A DNA stretch of 64,000 bases from Anniella stebbinsi. Its lineage: Eukaryota; Chordata; Lepidosauria; Squamata; Anniellidae. Positions 42,714-53,315 of this stretch are shown one piece after another. The stretch spans positions 78,007,763 through 78,071,762 of the forward strand of contig JARDYH010000007.1 of assembly GCA_029215795.1 (NCBI GenBank), read 5' to 3'. The translations under genes were made by a program, and so were the position numbers. The notes below the pieces were generated by a model that was not told the origin of the DNA, searched no databases, and saw only the letters and a program-made list of their open reading frames with translations. Every line of letters starts with the position of its first letter. Position 1 is the stretch's first letter.

Positions 42714-43033
42714 TAGGCTGACCATCTGAAAAGGAGGACAGGGCTCATGTAACTTTAACAGTTGTAGAGAAACGGGAATTTCAGCCAGTGTCATTTGTAT
42801 GCAATTAGTTCCTGGTGAAATTCCCTCTTCATCGCAACAGTTAAAGTTGCAGGCACTATACTAGAGTGACCATATACAAAAGAAGGCAGGGCCCTTGTAA
42901 CTTTAACTGTTGTGATGAGGAGGGAATTTCACCAGGAACTAATTGCATACAAATGACACTGGCTGAAATTCCCTTTTCTCTACAACTGTTAAAGTTACAT
43001 GAGCCATGTCCTCCTTTTCAGATGGTCAGCCTG
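42714..43033. mobile_element. family A 320 bp palindromic hAT-type MITE, best copy
   Basis: Ends AGGCTGACCATCTGAAAAGG and CCTTTTCAGATGGTCAGCCT are exact inverted repeats, and the halves continue as mirror images. TCTTCCCT is repeated exactly on both sides (42707-42714 and 43034-43041, the first overlapping the terminal T). It lies between the two members of the inverted pair at 41381 and 43264. Confidence 0.9.
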
Positions 43034-43263
43034 TCTTCCCTGATATCTTTTGTATCATGAGAAAGAAAGAAAGAAAGATCCATTAACTGCAAAGTAGCAG
43101 TTCCTGGAGATCTGGGCTTCCTTGTCCATATTCCTAAAATGCCACTTGCCTCCAGAAAACCTCAACTCCTACATGCCAATCAAAGCCTCCCACCAAGCTG
43201 TTTTGGAGGTCTCCATTTCATCTTATGAATGTGATTTCCCCTGTATTTAATGAATGCCCTGTA

Positions 43264-43349
43264 GGATGTCTTGCTCCATATTGTACAGGGAAGCTGCCTG
43301 GTGCTGGCTCCTAATGGCAGTTGATCGTATCAACCTTCCTAATTTTATT
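43264..43349 (-). repeat. inverted pair, right member
   Basis: Reverse complement of 41381-41465 (GGATGTCTTGCTCCATATTG, GGTGCTGGCTCCTAATGG, ACCTTCCTAATTTTATTC). Confidence 0.75.
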
Positions 43350-43720
43350 CGATCAGCCATCTTGTTGCTACATGCCAGATGCTGGCCTTAAATGGATAGC
43401 GCTGGAATGTTCAAGCAGCAAGTTAACAGAATATTACCAAGTGTTCCCGACAGCATGAACACTCTATAAAATCTGGTACTGAAATTGTAGGGGGTGAGTG
43501 GGTTGCAGAGGGGAAATTCGCTCCAGGAAAGGGAGAAAAAGTAAGGTGTGGGCACTTGGAAGGATATCGTTTTTATCTTTTCAAATAGCTTTGCACTGCA
43601 TGAGGTTCAGGTATCTATGCAGAAACCCATCAGGCTGTGTAGCTATCTGTCTATCGAAGGATGGATATGCTACAAATCTTCTAATGGGATTAAGGCTTAA
43701 TGCTGCGAGTAGAATATGAA

Positions 43721-43721
<1 letters not shown>
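43350..43721. other. unique sequence
   Basis: Nothing recognised. Confidence 0.4.

Positions 43722-43782
<61 letters not shown>
43722..43782. repeat. CA then GA microsatellite
   Basis: (CA)n to about 43754, then (GA)n to about 43782. Confidence 0.95.
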
Positions 43783-43785
<3 letters not shown>

Positions 43786-44840
43786 TTTCTCACTGAGCTA
43801 TTCCCAGCTGTATAGCAAGCTTGCACTTTCTGCCGTTGCTCCAAACTGGTGGCAACGGCTTCATCAACAATACTGAACATTTTAATTATGTTGTGACATG
43901 ACCTGACATGCAGTGTCATCTGATGAATTCTATTTTATCTTGTTTTTGCAACGTCAAGCTCAACTGCCCCCCCCACCCCCAAATCAAGCAAAGACAAGTT
44001 ACGAGGCCTCCCATCCTCGATATGCTCTAGATCCTTGCAATGTTCTATCCTACAAGAACAAAGGGGGGAAAAATGTCTTTGCTTGAGAAGAGTTGGCTAG
44101 TGCTGTATAGCAGAGATGGGCAGGAGGCAGATAGTGTCCCACTGCTCCGTTCCTGCCTCTGGGTTTCTGAGATCCTTGAAAAGAATTTTGGATGAAGACA
44201 CACCTTGGTCTGGTCCAGCAAGGCACGAATTATTCATTTATTGTTTTTATTTAGGGTTGCAATTGTGTAAATTGTGCATTATTTGGGGCGGAGGCGGCTG
44301 TTTCCCCTCACAATACCCTAGAATGATGCTAAGTACAGGGCATTGTGGAGAATTCAAAATGGTGGTGAGGGTACTAAAGACGTTGTTGCTGTTGTTATTT
44401 GCAGCAGCAGCAGTGAAAAAACAACAAACTTAGGAAAAACAATAAATAAGCTGTTCACTGTTGCTCCTGGACATGATGCACCCCACACCCAAGAAACCCT
44501 TGGAGAATTTTTCTCCTCCCCTAGACATTTGGGGAAATGCTCCCCCAAACCCTCTGTCCACAAATAGGGTAAAGAATTTCAAGAGTGCACACAGCTCTAC
44601 TCAGAGTGGTAGACACAAACATATTTATTTTCCCTTTATTTCTAGCAGCTCAGGGCATTTAAAAATAAATGTTGAGGAGAAAATTGGTACTTTTCTGGGG
44701 CAGCAATTCATGAGCGACAGGAGCCAGAAAATCGGGGCTGTCCTGGCGAAATGGTGAATTGTGTATTTGGATTCAGGCACCCAAACATCTTGGCTTGTCT
44801 TAGTCAGTCATCCTCGAAGACCTGTTGCCACTCCCCATAT
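43783..44840. other. unique sequence
   Basis: Includes short AGC-rich and AC-rich stretches near 44383-44425. No gene. Confidence 0.4.
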
Positions 44841-44955
44841 GGAGGTGGCCATGTGCCTTGCTTTACAGAGGACAGTCCTCTATTTGAAGAGCTGCCAGAG
44901 GATAGTCCTCTATTTTGAAGGCATCCTCTATGTCAAAGGGTATTTGGTTCAAGTC

Positions 44956-44959
<4 letters not shown>

Positions 44960-45002
<43 letters not shown>
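44960..45002. repeat. TA microsatellite
   Basis: (TA)n, about 43 bp, within a family B MITE. Confidence 0.95.
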
Positions 45003-45005
<3 letters not shown>

Positions 45006-45176
45006 TAAGAAGGGAGAGCATCAGGAGACTTGAAATTGCTCAGCAACAGTTATTAGCACCTGAACAGCAGACTGAGCAGGTAGGCACAGAGGTCACCTAG
45101 CCCCAGTCTTCCCCACTATGATCAGATATATTGCATTTCTAGTTAAATAAATAGTAATTATTTCCAAATTTGCTTA

Positions 45177-45177
45177 T

Positions 45178-45220
<43 letters not shown>

Positions 45221-45221
45221 T
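45177..45221. repeat. GATA microsatellite
   Basis: (GATA)n, about 44 bp, within the same MITE. Confidence 0.95.
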
Positions 45222-45285
45222 GCAATTTCATGCAAATTCATGTCCTCTTTTGTCCTCTTTTTCTGATGACCAACTGGCCACCCTA

Positions 45286-45584
45286 CCCTATACACATGTA
45301 ATTAACACAGTGACCTGCATGTTAAGTCACATTTATTTATTCAGGTTGGCTTGAAATGAGATCATTTTGGACTTGTTTCATTTGTGTCAGAATCATTTGT
45401 TTCAGTTGGTCAGTTTTTCACCGAAATAGTGACATCAATAAGAATGTCTTGCAGGCCTCCATCAATGCCTTATTTGAAAGCAGATCCAAAGTTTTAAAAG
45501 ACCTCTCAGTAGGCAAATGGGGTGGGTAGGGCGAACCAGAGCTTATAAATCCAATCCTATACATGTCTAACGTGCATGTTCCTG
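45286..45584. other. unique sequence
   Basis: Nothing recognised. Confidence 0.4.
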
Positions 45585-45902
45585 GTGGTTCCACATGGAC
45601 CTATGGTCCGATTGGAGTCTGCCAGGAGAAGAGCCTTCAGTGTGGTGGCCCCCTTCCTATAGAATTTCCTGCCTTTTGAGGTCAGGCAGGCGCCAATGTT
45701 GTATTGTTTTCAGCGCCTCTTGAAAACATTATTGTTCCAAGAAGCTTTATCTGAATAACCACCCGAGTTTTTATCTGAACCTTGTTTCTTAAAATGTATT
45801 TTTAATGATGTTTTTATTCTGTGTTTACTCTTTTATTCTATGTGTTCTGAAACCTTCAGATAGAGAACGATATATAAATATTGTAAATAAATAAATAAAT
45901 AT
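45585..45902 (+). pseudogene. L2/CR1-clade LINE ORF2 C-terminus and 3' end
   Basis: The sense translation gives RRAFSVVAP-like (AGAGCCTTCAGTGTGGTGGC), then a W-N-x-L-P-like stretch degraded by a stop, and FQRLLKTLLFQEAL. The T-rich 3' UTR ends with AACGATATATAAATATTGTA and an AAAT tail. 5' truncated. Confidence 0.75.
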
Positions 45903-45950
45903 CAAGAAGCCCCATTGAATTCAATGGGACTTCATTCCCAAGTAAACGGG
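45903..45950. repeat. family N palindromic reptile motif
   Basis: AGAAGCCCCATTGAATTCAA, TGGGACTTCATTCCCAAGTA. Perfect ATTGAATTCAAT palindrome at its centre. Confidence 0.6.
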
Positions 45951-46762
45951 CTGAAGAGGGTGGAGGGTGGTTGGGTGGAGCTATTCCATAAAACTGTATC
46001 TCCTCAAATCACTGTTTCTCACCAGCTCTAATTTTCGTACAGGACAGACTCCTGTTGTCTGTCTGAACGACCATGTTTCTAAGAGAGATGCTAAACCAAG
46101 CGCTTAGCAAAAGCATTGGAATCTGCCTTCTCTTTCTCCCTCCCTCGCTTCCTCCAATTTTCTCGCCCCCCTCCTCCTCCAATGGAATGATCTGATAAAT
46201 CCCCATCACAAAATTATTTGCAGATGTCTTGGAGCAAACCTGGATCTCTTCCTTTGCAAAGACACCAGTGTGTGTGTTTGTGTGCTCCAAATCTTCCAGC
46301 CCAAGTAGAGAGACCAAGCTCTTTGTCAGAGGGAGAAGGAATCAAATCCTGAGAAAGAAAAGTAGCGGTCTACATCTCTCTATCCCGTCTCAGGCTTTGG
46401 AGGAGGCTTCCTAGCATGGATTAGAAACGCCTCTTATGAGGCACTTAGCAAGACTGTATAATTCTGTGCGGTTTTCTTTTCTGTCTGCCCGGATGTGACA
46501 TGGCAGAAGAAGACCAGCCATCCATGTGCGTGGGGGAAGGAAAAGCTGCTGCCGCAGGCAAATGAGCTGGATTCCGGTGGAACTGGGGGAGTTTTGTCCT
46601 CTCCTTTTGGGTGATGCACAAGTGGCTTCCCTAAAGGCCCTATCTCCGGTCGCCACTTGTCTTACCTGTGGCAGCCTTGGCACCTAGAGCAAGGCCTCTG
46701 ACACAGAACTGAAAGAACAGACATGTTTGTAGTTGAAGTGCTGGATTCATGCTTCCAAGTGG
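45951..46762. other. unique sequence
   Basis: No gene recognised. Confidence 0.4.
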
Positions 46763-47040
46763 GGGGTGGGGCTACCATTAGATCAAGTGAGGCAGTTGCC
46801 TCAGGCGGCAAATGCTGGGTGGTGGCAGTGCGGTGATGGAGGAGGGAGCTGTGCATCATGCAAGCCTTCTCTGCACACCCTAGGCTAGCTTGCTGTCTCC
46901 AGGTGCAGTGGAGGACACTGTCCTACCATCAGTGTTGAAGGCAGATTTGTTTGCAAGTCCAGTTGCTTTTATACAAGGAATGGGAGGGGGCGACATCTTG
47001 TTCCTGGCCTCAGGCAGCAAAATGGCTTGGGCCATCCCTG
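46763..47040. mobile_element. family F MITE, larger copy
   Basis: GTGGGGCTACCATTAGATCA at the left and AAATGGCTTGGGCCATCCCT at the right. Subterminal GAGGCAGTTGCCTCAGGCGG and TGGCCTCAGGCAGCAAAATG are mirror images. Confidence 0.6.
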
Positions 47041-47095
47041 CTTCCAAGATGAGTGTGCCTGTCATTTCAGTATTCTTGGATAGGGTGTCTTAATC

Positions 47096-47280
47096 CAGGG
47101 CTGACCCTACCACCATTAGGATGAGCAATGCAATAGAAGTTGGGGAGCAGAGAGAGGCAATGAAGCATCATAGGCCAGCGCACTGTGTACCATGTGGTCT
47201 TTGCAGTGCTTCCTAAGCTAACATGTTGCCTTCAGGACACTGTCCTGTAACCATCACTGAAGTAGTGGTATTGTGGTAAA
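47096..47280. mobile_element. family F MITE, left part
   Basis: CAGGGCTGACCCTACCACCA at the left end; the right end is lost. GTTGCCTTCAGGACACTGTC repeats the inner sequence of 46763-47040 (CTGTCTCCAGGTGC... GGACACTGTC). Confidence 0.5.
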
Positions 47281-47744
47281 GTCTGAAGTGCAGGTGCTCA
47301 TCATGACAGCCCCCTTAGCCACGCCCATGAGGAATGTTCACAAATTCAGGCAGTAGTGTTGATCCATCTATATACTGTATATAAAATCCTAAGGCGATGC
47401 ATGGCACGGAGACTCTGAGCTATGACATGCTGAATGTTCCGAGCTATGAGAAGAACTTTGTACACTGGAGGTTCTGCACTATGAAAAGAACTTTGTGTAG
47501 GCTAAGCAATAGGATATATAAATACAACTGAGAGTGGGGAGGGGAGTGGTTGTGAGGGGGAGCCCAGAGAGGAGTCTGGTGGTCGGCGAAGCGGCGAGCG
47601 GGGTGGGGAGCACTGGGAGGGAGTGCCTGGGAGAGGGGGGAGTCCAATGGACTCCCTGTCAACCTCATGCCCATGGAAAAGCTTTATTTATATTAAGCAA
47701 TAAAGTACTAGTGTGCAGATGGTCTGCATGCTAGTATATATTCT
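47281..47744. other. unique sequence, possible LTR-like module
   Basis: A TATA-like GGATATATAAATAC at about 47511 is followed by GC-rich sequence and AAGCAATAAAGTAC (AATAAA at 47699). It is flanked by similar TATA-rich runs (TACTGTATATAAAATCCTAA and TATTCTGTATAAAACTCTAA), the second belonging to the next MITE. Unresolved. Confidence 0.3.
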
Positions 47745-48027
47745 GTATAAAACTCTAAGAAGGGAAAGCAGGATGGGTGTTGAAGTTGCACATCAACAGT
47801 TGTTAGCAGCTGAACAACAGACCAAACATGCAGGCACCCAGGTTACCTGGTCTCAGACTTTCCTGTTATGGTGAGAGACATTGCATTTCCACTTAAATTA
47901 TAATAATTATGTCTAGATTTGTATCTATACGTATAAACATTATGCAAATCAGAGTCCTTTCTTTGTCCTCTCCTTTCTCTATGCATTTCCTATTTTTTGG
48001 GGGGGGCAATGTGGAAGTGATCACCCT
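47745..48027. mobile_element. family B hAT-type MITE, left end missing
   Basis: AAGAAGGGAAAGCAGGATGG, AGCTGAACAACAGACCAAAC, GGTTACCTGGTCTCAGACTT, octamer ATGCAAAT at about 47942, then a right end GAAGTGATCACCCTG. Confidence 0.65.
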
Positions 48028-48954
48028 GCGCCCTCCAACCCTATGAGCCAAGAGCCCTCCAAGAAGGAGCTGAACCTTGAAGAATGATGATGCTAACAAC
48101 TCAGAGAAATTAAATTTTGACAAGACACCCCCACTGCCCCGTAACAGTGACTTATCAGGCATAACAAATAAGGAACTATCCCCCATAAATAGGAGCAATT
48201 GGACAGGATGCCTTTTTTAAAAAAAGTTATTATTATTTTTGTAGGACAAGTCCCAGACGCTTACTAAATGGGCCTTGCATTGCTGGCATTGCTGACACCT
48301 AGTGAAGGAGACTCCAAAAAACCTGAAGATCATTTGCCTGTACTAAAAACATGAGGTTAAGGTTGAAAAGGGTGATTAAAAGCATCTGGAAAGTGAAACA
48401 TGCTGATGCCTTGCCGTAACCTTGTAGCGGGTTGATTTATGACAGTCCAGTTCCACTCATAACAAGATTATAGCTTCTTCACATCAGCCATTGTGATAAA
48501 TACCAATTACCTACTTGAATATTGCCATTAAAATTTGCCTAAGTAAGGAGCGGAGTGATACATCTTGGTTGATTACATATCAATGATGCTGACGAAGGTT
48601 GTGCAACTTCTCTATCTGCTTAAAGATATGCCGCCCTGATTTAGACCATGATTTGCATACAATTTTCCCATCCAGCCGAACTTTGAAAAGTATAATTACT
48701 TTTTTTTTTTTAATAGTCTTCATTCTGATTTGAATGTTAGAAAGGCCATCTAATGAATTACTTAGGCTAATGAAGACAAACGCATGTCTTGGAAAGGCAC
48801 AACAAGAGGCTCTTCTGTGTGAACCTTCTATAGAACATGCTGTCTGTCGTGTGCCAATCAGTGAAATCTGACAGCTAAAGGGGGAAAAAATAACTTGCCA
48901 CTTTGCGCTCTACAGGTTGAGCTCACTGAACCACCATGAATTATGGGGACATGC
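48028..48954. other. unique AT-rich block, possible conserved element
   Basis: 48380-48900 has no repeat signature. It has an ATTTGCAT octamer (about 48652), TTGGTTGATTACATATCAAT, AATACCAATTACC and TCTAATGAATTACTTAGG. One of the better candidates for a conserved developmental non-coding element; inference only. Confidence 0.45.
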
Positions 48955-49121
48955 TAGAGTGGCCACTTGCATGTCACCAAAAAAGAGGAAGGGCGTCCCC
49001 AATGAAGAGAAAAAGGATTTGTATTGAATTTGCATAAATTCAAGCTCATTTGGAAATAATTACTCTAATTTAAATACAGATAAAATACAACTCAACATAG
49101 TGGAGATGACCGACTGATATA
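48955..49121. mobile_element. family B MITE, left part
   Basis: TAGAGTGGCCACTTGCATGT, AAAAGAGGAAGGGCG, octamer ATTTGCAT near 49029. The right part is missing. Confidence 0.6.
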
Positions 49122-49158
49122 TAGTGAAGGCCACCAATTTTGATGGCTTTAAAAGGTC
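49122..49158 (+). mobile_element. CR1/L3-like LINE scrap
   Basis: GTGAAGGCCACCAATTTTGA and TGGCTTTAAAAGG, the NLDGFKR-type segment only. It sits between two MITEs. Confidence 0.6.
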
Positions 49159-49160
49159 GA

Positions 49161-49846
49161 TAGGGATGTATGAGAATTTCGTTTCAGTTCGCGAATCGCT
49201 CGAAATTGCTCTGTTTGCAATCCCAAATGCAAATTGGAGCATATTTTCTTGGAAAATGTCCATAAATTCCAGAACTTGCCTTCATATTCATAAAACGCGT
49301 ACTTAAAAATATGCAACTTTCTGAAAATGCACACATTTCTCAACATGTGCACATTTTAAATCACCTATGCTTTAGTCTAAGGGGGACATATGCACAAATT
49401 TGGGAATTGTTTGTGCAACTTTCATGTTTGACAGCTGTTCATTTGTGCAGTTTCCCCATTCACACCAATCGAACAAGACAACAAAGCTGGCCAGGGGTCG
49501 GGATGTCAGAGAAACCTGCAACAGATTTGAATGAGTTTGTATTTCTATGAATCTGACCTGTGCATACTGTAGCGGACCGGCTTTTTCCAAGTTATGCAGA
49601 TTCGTGGACTTTCAGACCATTTTTTTTGAAGGGGGTTGTGCTAATGCTCTTGAGTGCTAATGCACATTGCCTAATGCACATATTGGAATTGGTACATGCA
49701 TGCATTTTCATAGATGCACACTCATGCTAAGGCACATTAGCACTAATGTGAATTAACGCTAATACGTACTACTGGAAGCAGAATGAATATCTAATTAAAA
49801 GAAACGAATTTTGTCAATGAGCAGACAATGGAATGAAACACACCTA
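49161..49846. mobile_element. fold-back-like DNA element (family I), AT-rich
   Basis: Left end TAGGGATGTATGAGAATTTC followed by GTTTC. The right end's complement gives TAGGTGTGTTTCATTCC. The interior has many TGCACA/TGTGCA and GCTAATGC units (GAGTGCTAATGCACATTGCC). Ends weakly conserved; no target duplication. Confidence 0.5.
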
Positions 49847-49905
49847 ACAATCTGCAAAACACAGTCAGAACAGTTGTACCGCTAGTCTGTGGTATAAGAA
49901 ACAAC

Positions 49906-50029
49906 AGGGGTTGGAAATGCATGGCCCTCCTGGTCTGCAACTCCCAGCAACCTTAGCCCGCGTAACCAATACTGGAATTCCAGTCCAATAGCATCTGGAG
50001 GGCCACACCTTCCCTATCCTGGTCCTAGG
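49906..50029. mobile_element. family E palindromic MITE
   Basis: GGGGTTGGAAATGCATGGCC and CAATAGCATCTGGAGGGCCA are inverted arms. The centre is TCTGCAACTCCCAGCAACC against TGGAATTCCAGTCC. Confidence 0.65.
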
Positions 50030-50101
50030 AGGAAGGCTGAAAAAGCTGGGTATCTTTAGTCAGGAGAAGAGTTCATAACTCTCTTCAAAGATCTGAAGCA
50101 G
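50030..50101 (+). mobile_element. CR1 LINE fragment (part 1 of split copy)
   Basis: GGAAGGCTGAAAAAGCTGGG, TATCTTTAGTCAGGAGAAGA encodes the ERLKKLGIFSQEK motif of CR1, then CAAAGATCTGAAGCAG. The far 3' end is at 50517-50545. Confidence 0.75.
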
Positions 50102-50224
50102 AGGTTAGCAAGTTATCCCCTTCCAGATGTTGTTGGACTGCAACTCCATAATCTTTGACCATTGGCCATCCTGTTCACGGTTGATGGAAATTGCAGTCCA
50201 ATGACATCTGGAGGGCTTTGGAGG
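50102..50224. mobile_element. family E palindromic MITE, clear copy
   Basis: GAGGTTAGCAAGTTATCCCC, TTCCAGATGTTGTTGGACTG and CAACTCC on the left mirror GATGGAAATTGCAGTCCAAT and GACATCTGGAGGGC on the right. Inserted in the CR1 copy. Confidence 0.75.
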
Positions 50225-50231
50225 AAGCCTT

Positions 50232-50516
50232 GTAGGCCTTCCTCAAGGCCAGCAGAAGACATTTTGCTGCCTGAGGGAAAGGATAGGATGTTGCCCCCTC
50301 CCCAGTCCACATAAAGAAGGATTGCCAGTGGAACCTTTCTTCAACGCTAATAATGGGGAGTATTCTCCACAACACCTGAAGGCTGCAGGCTAGCTTACAG
50401 GATGCAAGGTAGGCCACACAGCCCACAGCTCTCTCCTCCAACACTTTGCCACCATCTCCCAGCATCTGCCACCTGAGGCGCCTGCCTCACTCTGCCTAAT
50501 GGTAGGGCCTGTCCTG
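50232..50516. mobile_element. family F MITE
   Basis: Ends GTAGGCCTTCCTCAAGGCC and TAATGGTAGGGCCTGTCCTG. Subterminal GACATTTTGCTGCCTGAGGG against CACCTGAGGCGCCTGCCTCA. Confidence 0.65.
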
Positions 50517-50545
50517 GCCCCCTCCAACTCAGCGGTTCTGTGTGG
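50517..50545 (+). mobile_element. CR1 LINE 3' terminus (part 2 of split copy)
   Basis: GCCCCCTCCAACTCAGCGGT, TCTGTGTGG resembles the CR1 end (GGCCCCTTCCAACTCT). Confidence 0.55.
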
Positions 50546-51139
50546 TCTCCCTACCAGCTACTGGTTATTTTACATTTAACATGAAGTATATGCAGAGATT
50601 GCATGGACAAAATGGCAGTAAGTTGCACATACAGACAACATTCCTTGGGGGCTGCCCAGAGCACCATCTCTAATGGAAATTTCAAAAAATTGGAACCGCA
50701 AGATCACCGCAGAAGGCGCCACTGAGAATGATGCACTGGTTTGCATTTATCCTTCTGCCTCATAACACAACTTAACAGAAAAAGCAATTGCTGGCAAATG
50801 GCCGGAATACCAAGGGAAACATTCAGTAATAGCCAATTTTTAGACCTTTCCAGCCTGCTTCCCCCCCCCCCCCAAGTGTGTGTGTGTAGGGGGGGATGAG
50901 CAACCAAACAGCATGCCCTCCAACATTTCGCAGCTGAAAATAGGCTCATGCTTATAACCCCCCCTTTTTTTTGCATACCAAGACGAATCCACCATTCTTG
51001 CCCCATTATCCATTGCTGAAGATTATGTTCTGTCTGCTATAGGGCATATTTGCGTGCTCTGCAATGTTCTCTGCTGCACTGTTTTAAAAGCAGAAACAAA
51101 CCAAGAAGGTGTTGGTCCTTTGGGATGAGAGCTATGCCA
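50546..51139. other. unique sequence
   Basis: A C-tract (50863-50873) and GT-rich stretch. Nothing else recognised. Confidence 0.4.
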
Positions 51140-51609
51140 GACCTAAAGCTGCAAACTTATGTACACTTACCTGGGAGTAAGCTCCATTGAACACAGGGAG
51201 ACTGCGATGATTGCATTGCAGGTGTCCCCAATATTTCTGATTAGTACTATTAATGTTTTTAAAAATCTTTTATCTAACTTTATCTAAGTTCCAAACATTG
51301 TGGCATGTACTGTGTGGCTATGATCTATATTCAATTGTCAAAACCCAAACAAACCAAACCAAAACACAGTTTAAGACCAGAATTAAAGCTCTCTTTTGTT
51401 GGTTCAAATTCCACAAAGCCAGGAAATTGGAAGATAAGGCTGATGCCTTAACAGATATGCTCTGCGATCAGTAATTACGTTGTGAAGTGTCACAAATTGT
51501 TCTTTCGTACAACTTACCCTCCATGCACCCAGACTTTTCCTTGGGCTTTCAGGCCTGGATCCAGATGGGGAAGATATAATGCCTGGGGTAGGCAACAGGA
51601 GTCCCATGC
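51140..51609 (+). repeat. 450 bp local duplicate, copy 2
   Basis: Same orientation as copy 1 at 39720. Flanks differ on both sides, so the shared unit seems to be only ~450 bp. It carries 11 extra bp near TTAAAGCTCTCTTTTG compared with copy 1. Confidence 0.85.
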
Positions 51610-52079
51610 TTTGCATGTGGCCCTCCTAGCCTTAGGTGCAGCCCCCTGCTGTCCCCCGCCAGCTCTGAATTTGTTGCTGTGGTTGTGGTGGTGGTGGCAG
51701 CACTGGCAAAATCAATTTACGGCAAATCTCCAATTGTTTTGCTGCTGCCGCTGCTGAACTTGCGCAGCAGGTGGTGGTGGTGCGACCCTCAGGGGTTTTT
51801 GGGGGATTGAAATTGGCCCTTGGGGCCCTGAAGTTAGAGATGTTGTAGGAGTCCAAGAGGAAACAGGAGTCCAGCAGACTCCCCCCTGCTCGGCTCCCCA
51901 GACTCCACTTGCTGAGCTGGATGCGTTTGCTGGGCGCTCATGCAATTCACTTAACGAGCTGCCATTTTGTGCAGAAATGGCAGCTCAGGGTTTTCCGGGA
52001 AGGTAACGTTACAGAAATGGCGGCCATAAAGGGGTCATTTATGCAACGTGACATGTGTGAATGGACCATTTGTATCAGC
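51610..52079. other. unique sequence
   Basis: A GGTGGT-rich stretch at 51680-51695. No gene. Confidence 0.4.
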
Positions 52080-52451
52080 ACCCATCGTCTGGAAAACCCT
52101 CCCACATGCGGTTTGGGAGGCAGAAAATGTAACATCCTTTAACCTTTTCACACAGGCTTTCCCTGGGCTGTAACTGCTGTCGGGGGTCATATCTGGTATT
52201 ATCGGATATTTTTAAACTTTTGAAATTTATATGTTTTAAACTGTTGTATTTTTTACATACATACATACTTTATTGTGTCTTAGCAAATTGCCATTATGCA
52301 CACTTACAAAGGAGGGGGAAAAACACTCTATACAATTAAAACTCTGCTAGTAAACCAATTATGGTTTTGATTGTGAACTGCCCAGAGAAGCTTGGCGATT
52401 AGGAAGTATAAAAATGTAACACATAAATACATAATAAATAAATAAATAAAA
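52080..52451 (+). mobile_element. L2-like LINE 3' end
   Basis: The sense strand has the end of ORF2 (AAACCCTCCCACATGCGGT with frame breaks), a T-rich 3' UTR, GTGAACTGCCCAGAGAAGCT and an AATAAATAAATAAAAT tail. 52245-52350 looks like a separate insert (TACATACATACTTTATTGTG, AAGGAGGGGGAAAAACACTC). Confidence 0.7.
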
Positions 52452-52854
52452 TCTTTTTTTTCCAGTTAGGAATCTGGAAAGGCCTTCTGAACAGATTTGA
52501 AGAAGCCACAGTTTAGCCAGATGGAAGGCAGCTGCCTTGGTTATGCCTTGGCTGGATCGTCATGAAGGGAGGAGAGAGGTTGCCTGATAGCCAGCAGTGA
52601 GTTTCTTGTGCCCACACAGCCTGACGCTTCATATCAGCAGTACCAAACTGCACATATTCCAGGCAGAGACTTCTCTGCATTCCATAGGAGTGCAGAAGAC
52701 CGGCAGCAGGAGAAGAGAGAGAAGAAACCATGCAGCTAATGGCCTTTCCCGACTTGCTAACCTCATGTTATGCTCAGTGGCCAAGTTTTCTTATTCTGTT
52801 AAAGTGCCGCATTGTTAAGCAATTAGCGTTTAATGCTATTGTGTCCTCCTATTA
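52452..52854. other. unique sequence
   Basis: Nothing recognised. Confidence 0.4.
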
Positions 52855-53118
52855 TAGGGTGAGCATATGAAAAGGAGGACAGGGCTTCTGCATCTTTAAC
52901 AGTTGCACAGAAAAGGGAATTTCAGCATGAAGCACCTGGTGAAATTCCCTCTTCATCACAACAGTTAGAGCTGCAGGAGCCCTGCCCTCTTTTGTATCTG
53001 GTCAAGAGGGCAGGGCTCCTGCAGCTTTAACTGTTCTGAGAAGAGGGAATTTCACCAGGTGCTGCATGCATATAAAGGACACCGACTGAAATTCCCTTTT
53101 CTATGCGACTGATAAAGA
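52855..53118. mobile_element. family A hAT-type MITE, right end damaged
   Basis: Starts TAGGGTGAGCATATGAAAAG, with the central join at TTTTGTATCTGGTCAAGAGG. The final ~25 bp of the right half, from about 53118, are lost or replaced. Confidence 0.75.
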
Positions 53119-53315
53119 GATATGTTGCTGAGACTGAAAATGGCCCTTGACCTGCAGAAGGACAAGCTGGGGTTGAGAGTCAAATGAGATATGATAGTGG
53201 CAGCCATATTTGTTGAATCAGATGTCAAAACATGCTCAGTTCTCACTGAGCTGTTTTGGTGTGGGGCTGTCCACTTAGAGGTTCCCCCCCCCCCCAAATA
53301 ACGACTTTTCCTCCT
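53119..53315. other. unique sequence with a C-tract
   Basis: C-tract at 53284-53296, just before the L2-like LINE. Confidence 0.4.

Larger units (their letters stand above)
44841..45285. mobile_element. family B hAT-type MITE carrying two microsatellites
   Basis: Left end GGAGGTGGCCATGTGCC, right end CAACTGGCCACCCTA. Flanks CCCCATAT (44833-44840) and CCCTATAC (45286-45293) match at 6 of 8, giving a decayed 8 bp duplication. CAGAGGACAGTCCTCTATTT arm, CACAGAGGTCACCTAGCCCC core, octamer ATGCAAAT near 45231. (TA)n at 44960-45002 and (GATA)n at 45177-45221 have grown inside it. Confidence 0.85.

Noticed and set aside
45177..45221. CRISPR-like array
   Set aside because: It is a plain GATA microsatellite without spacers.
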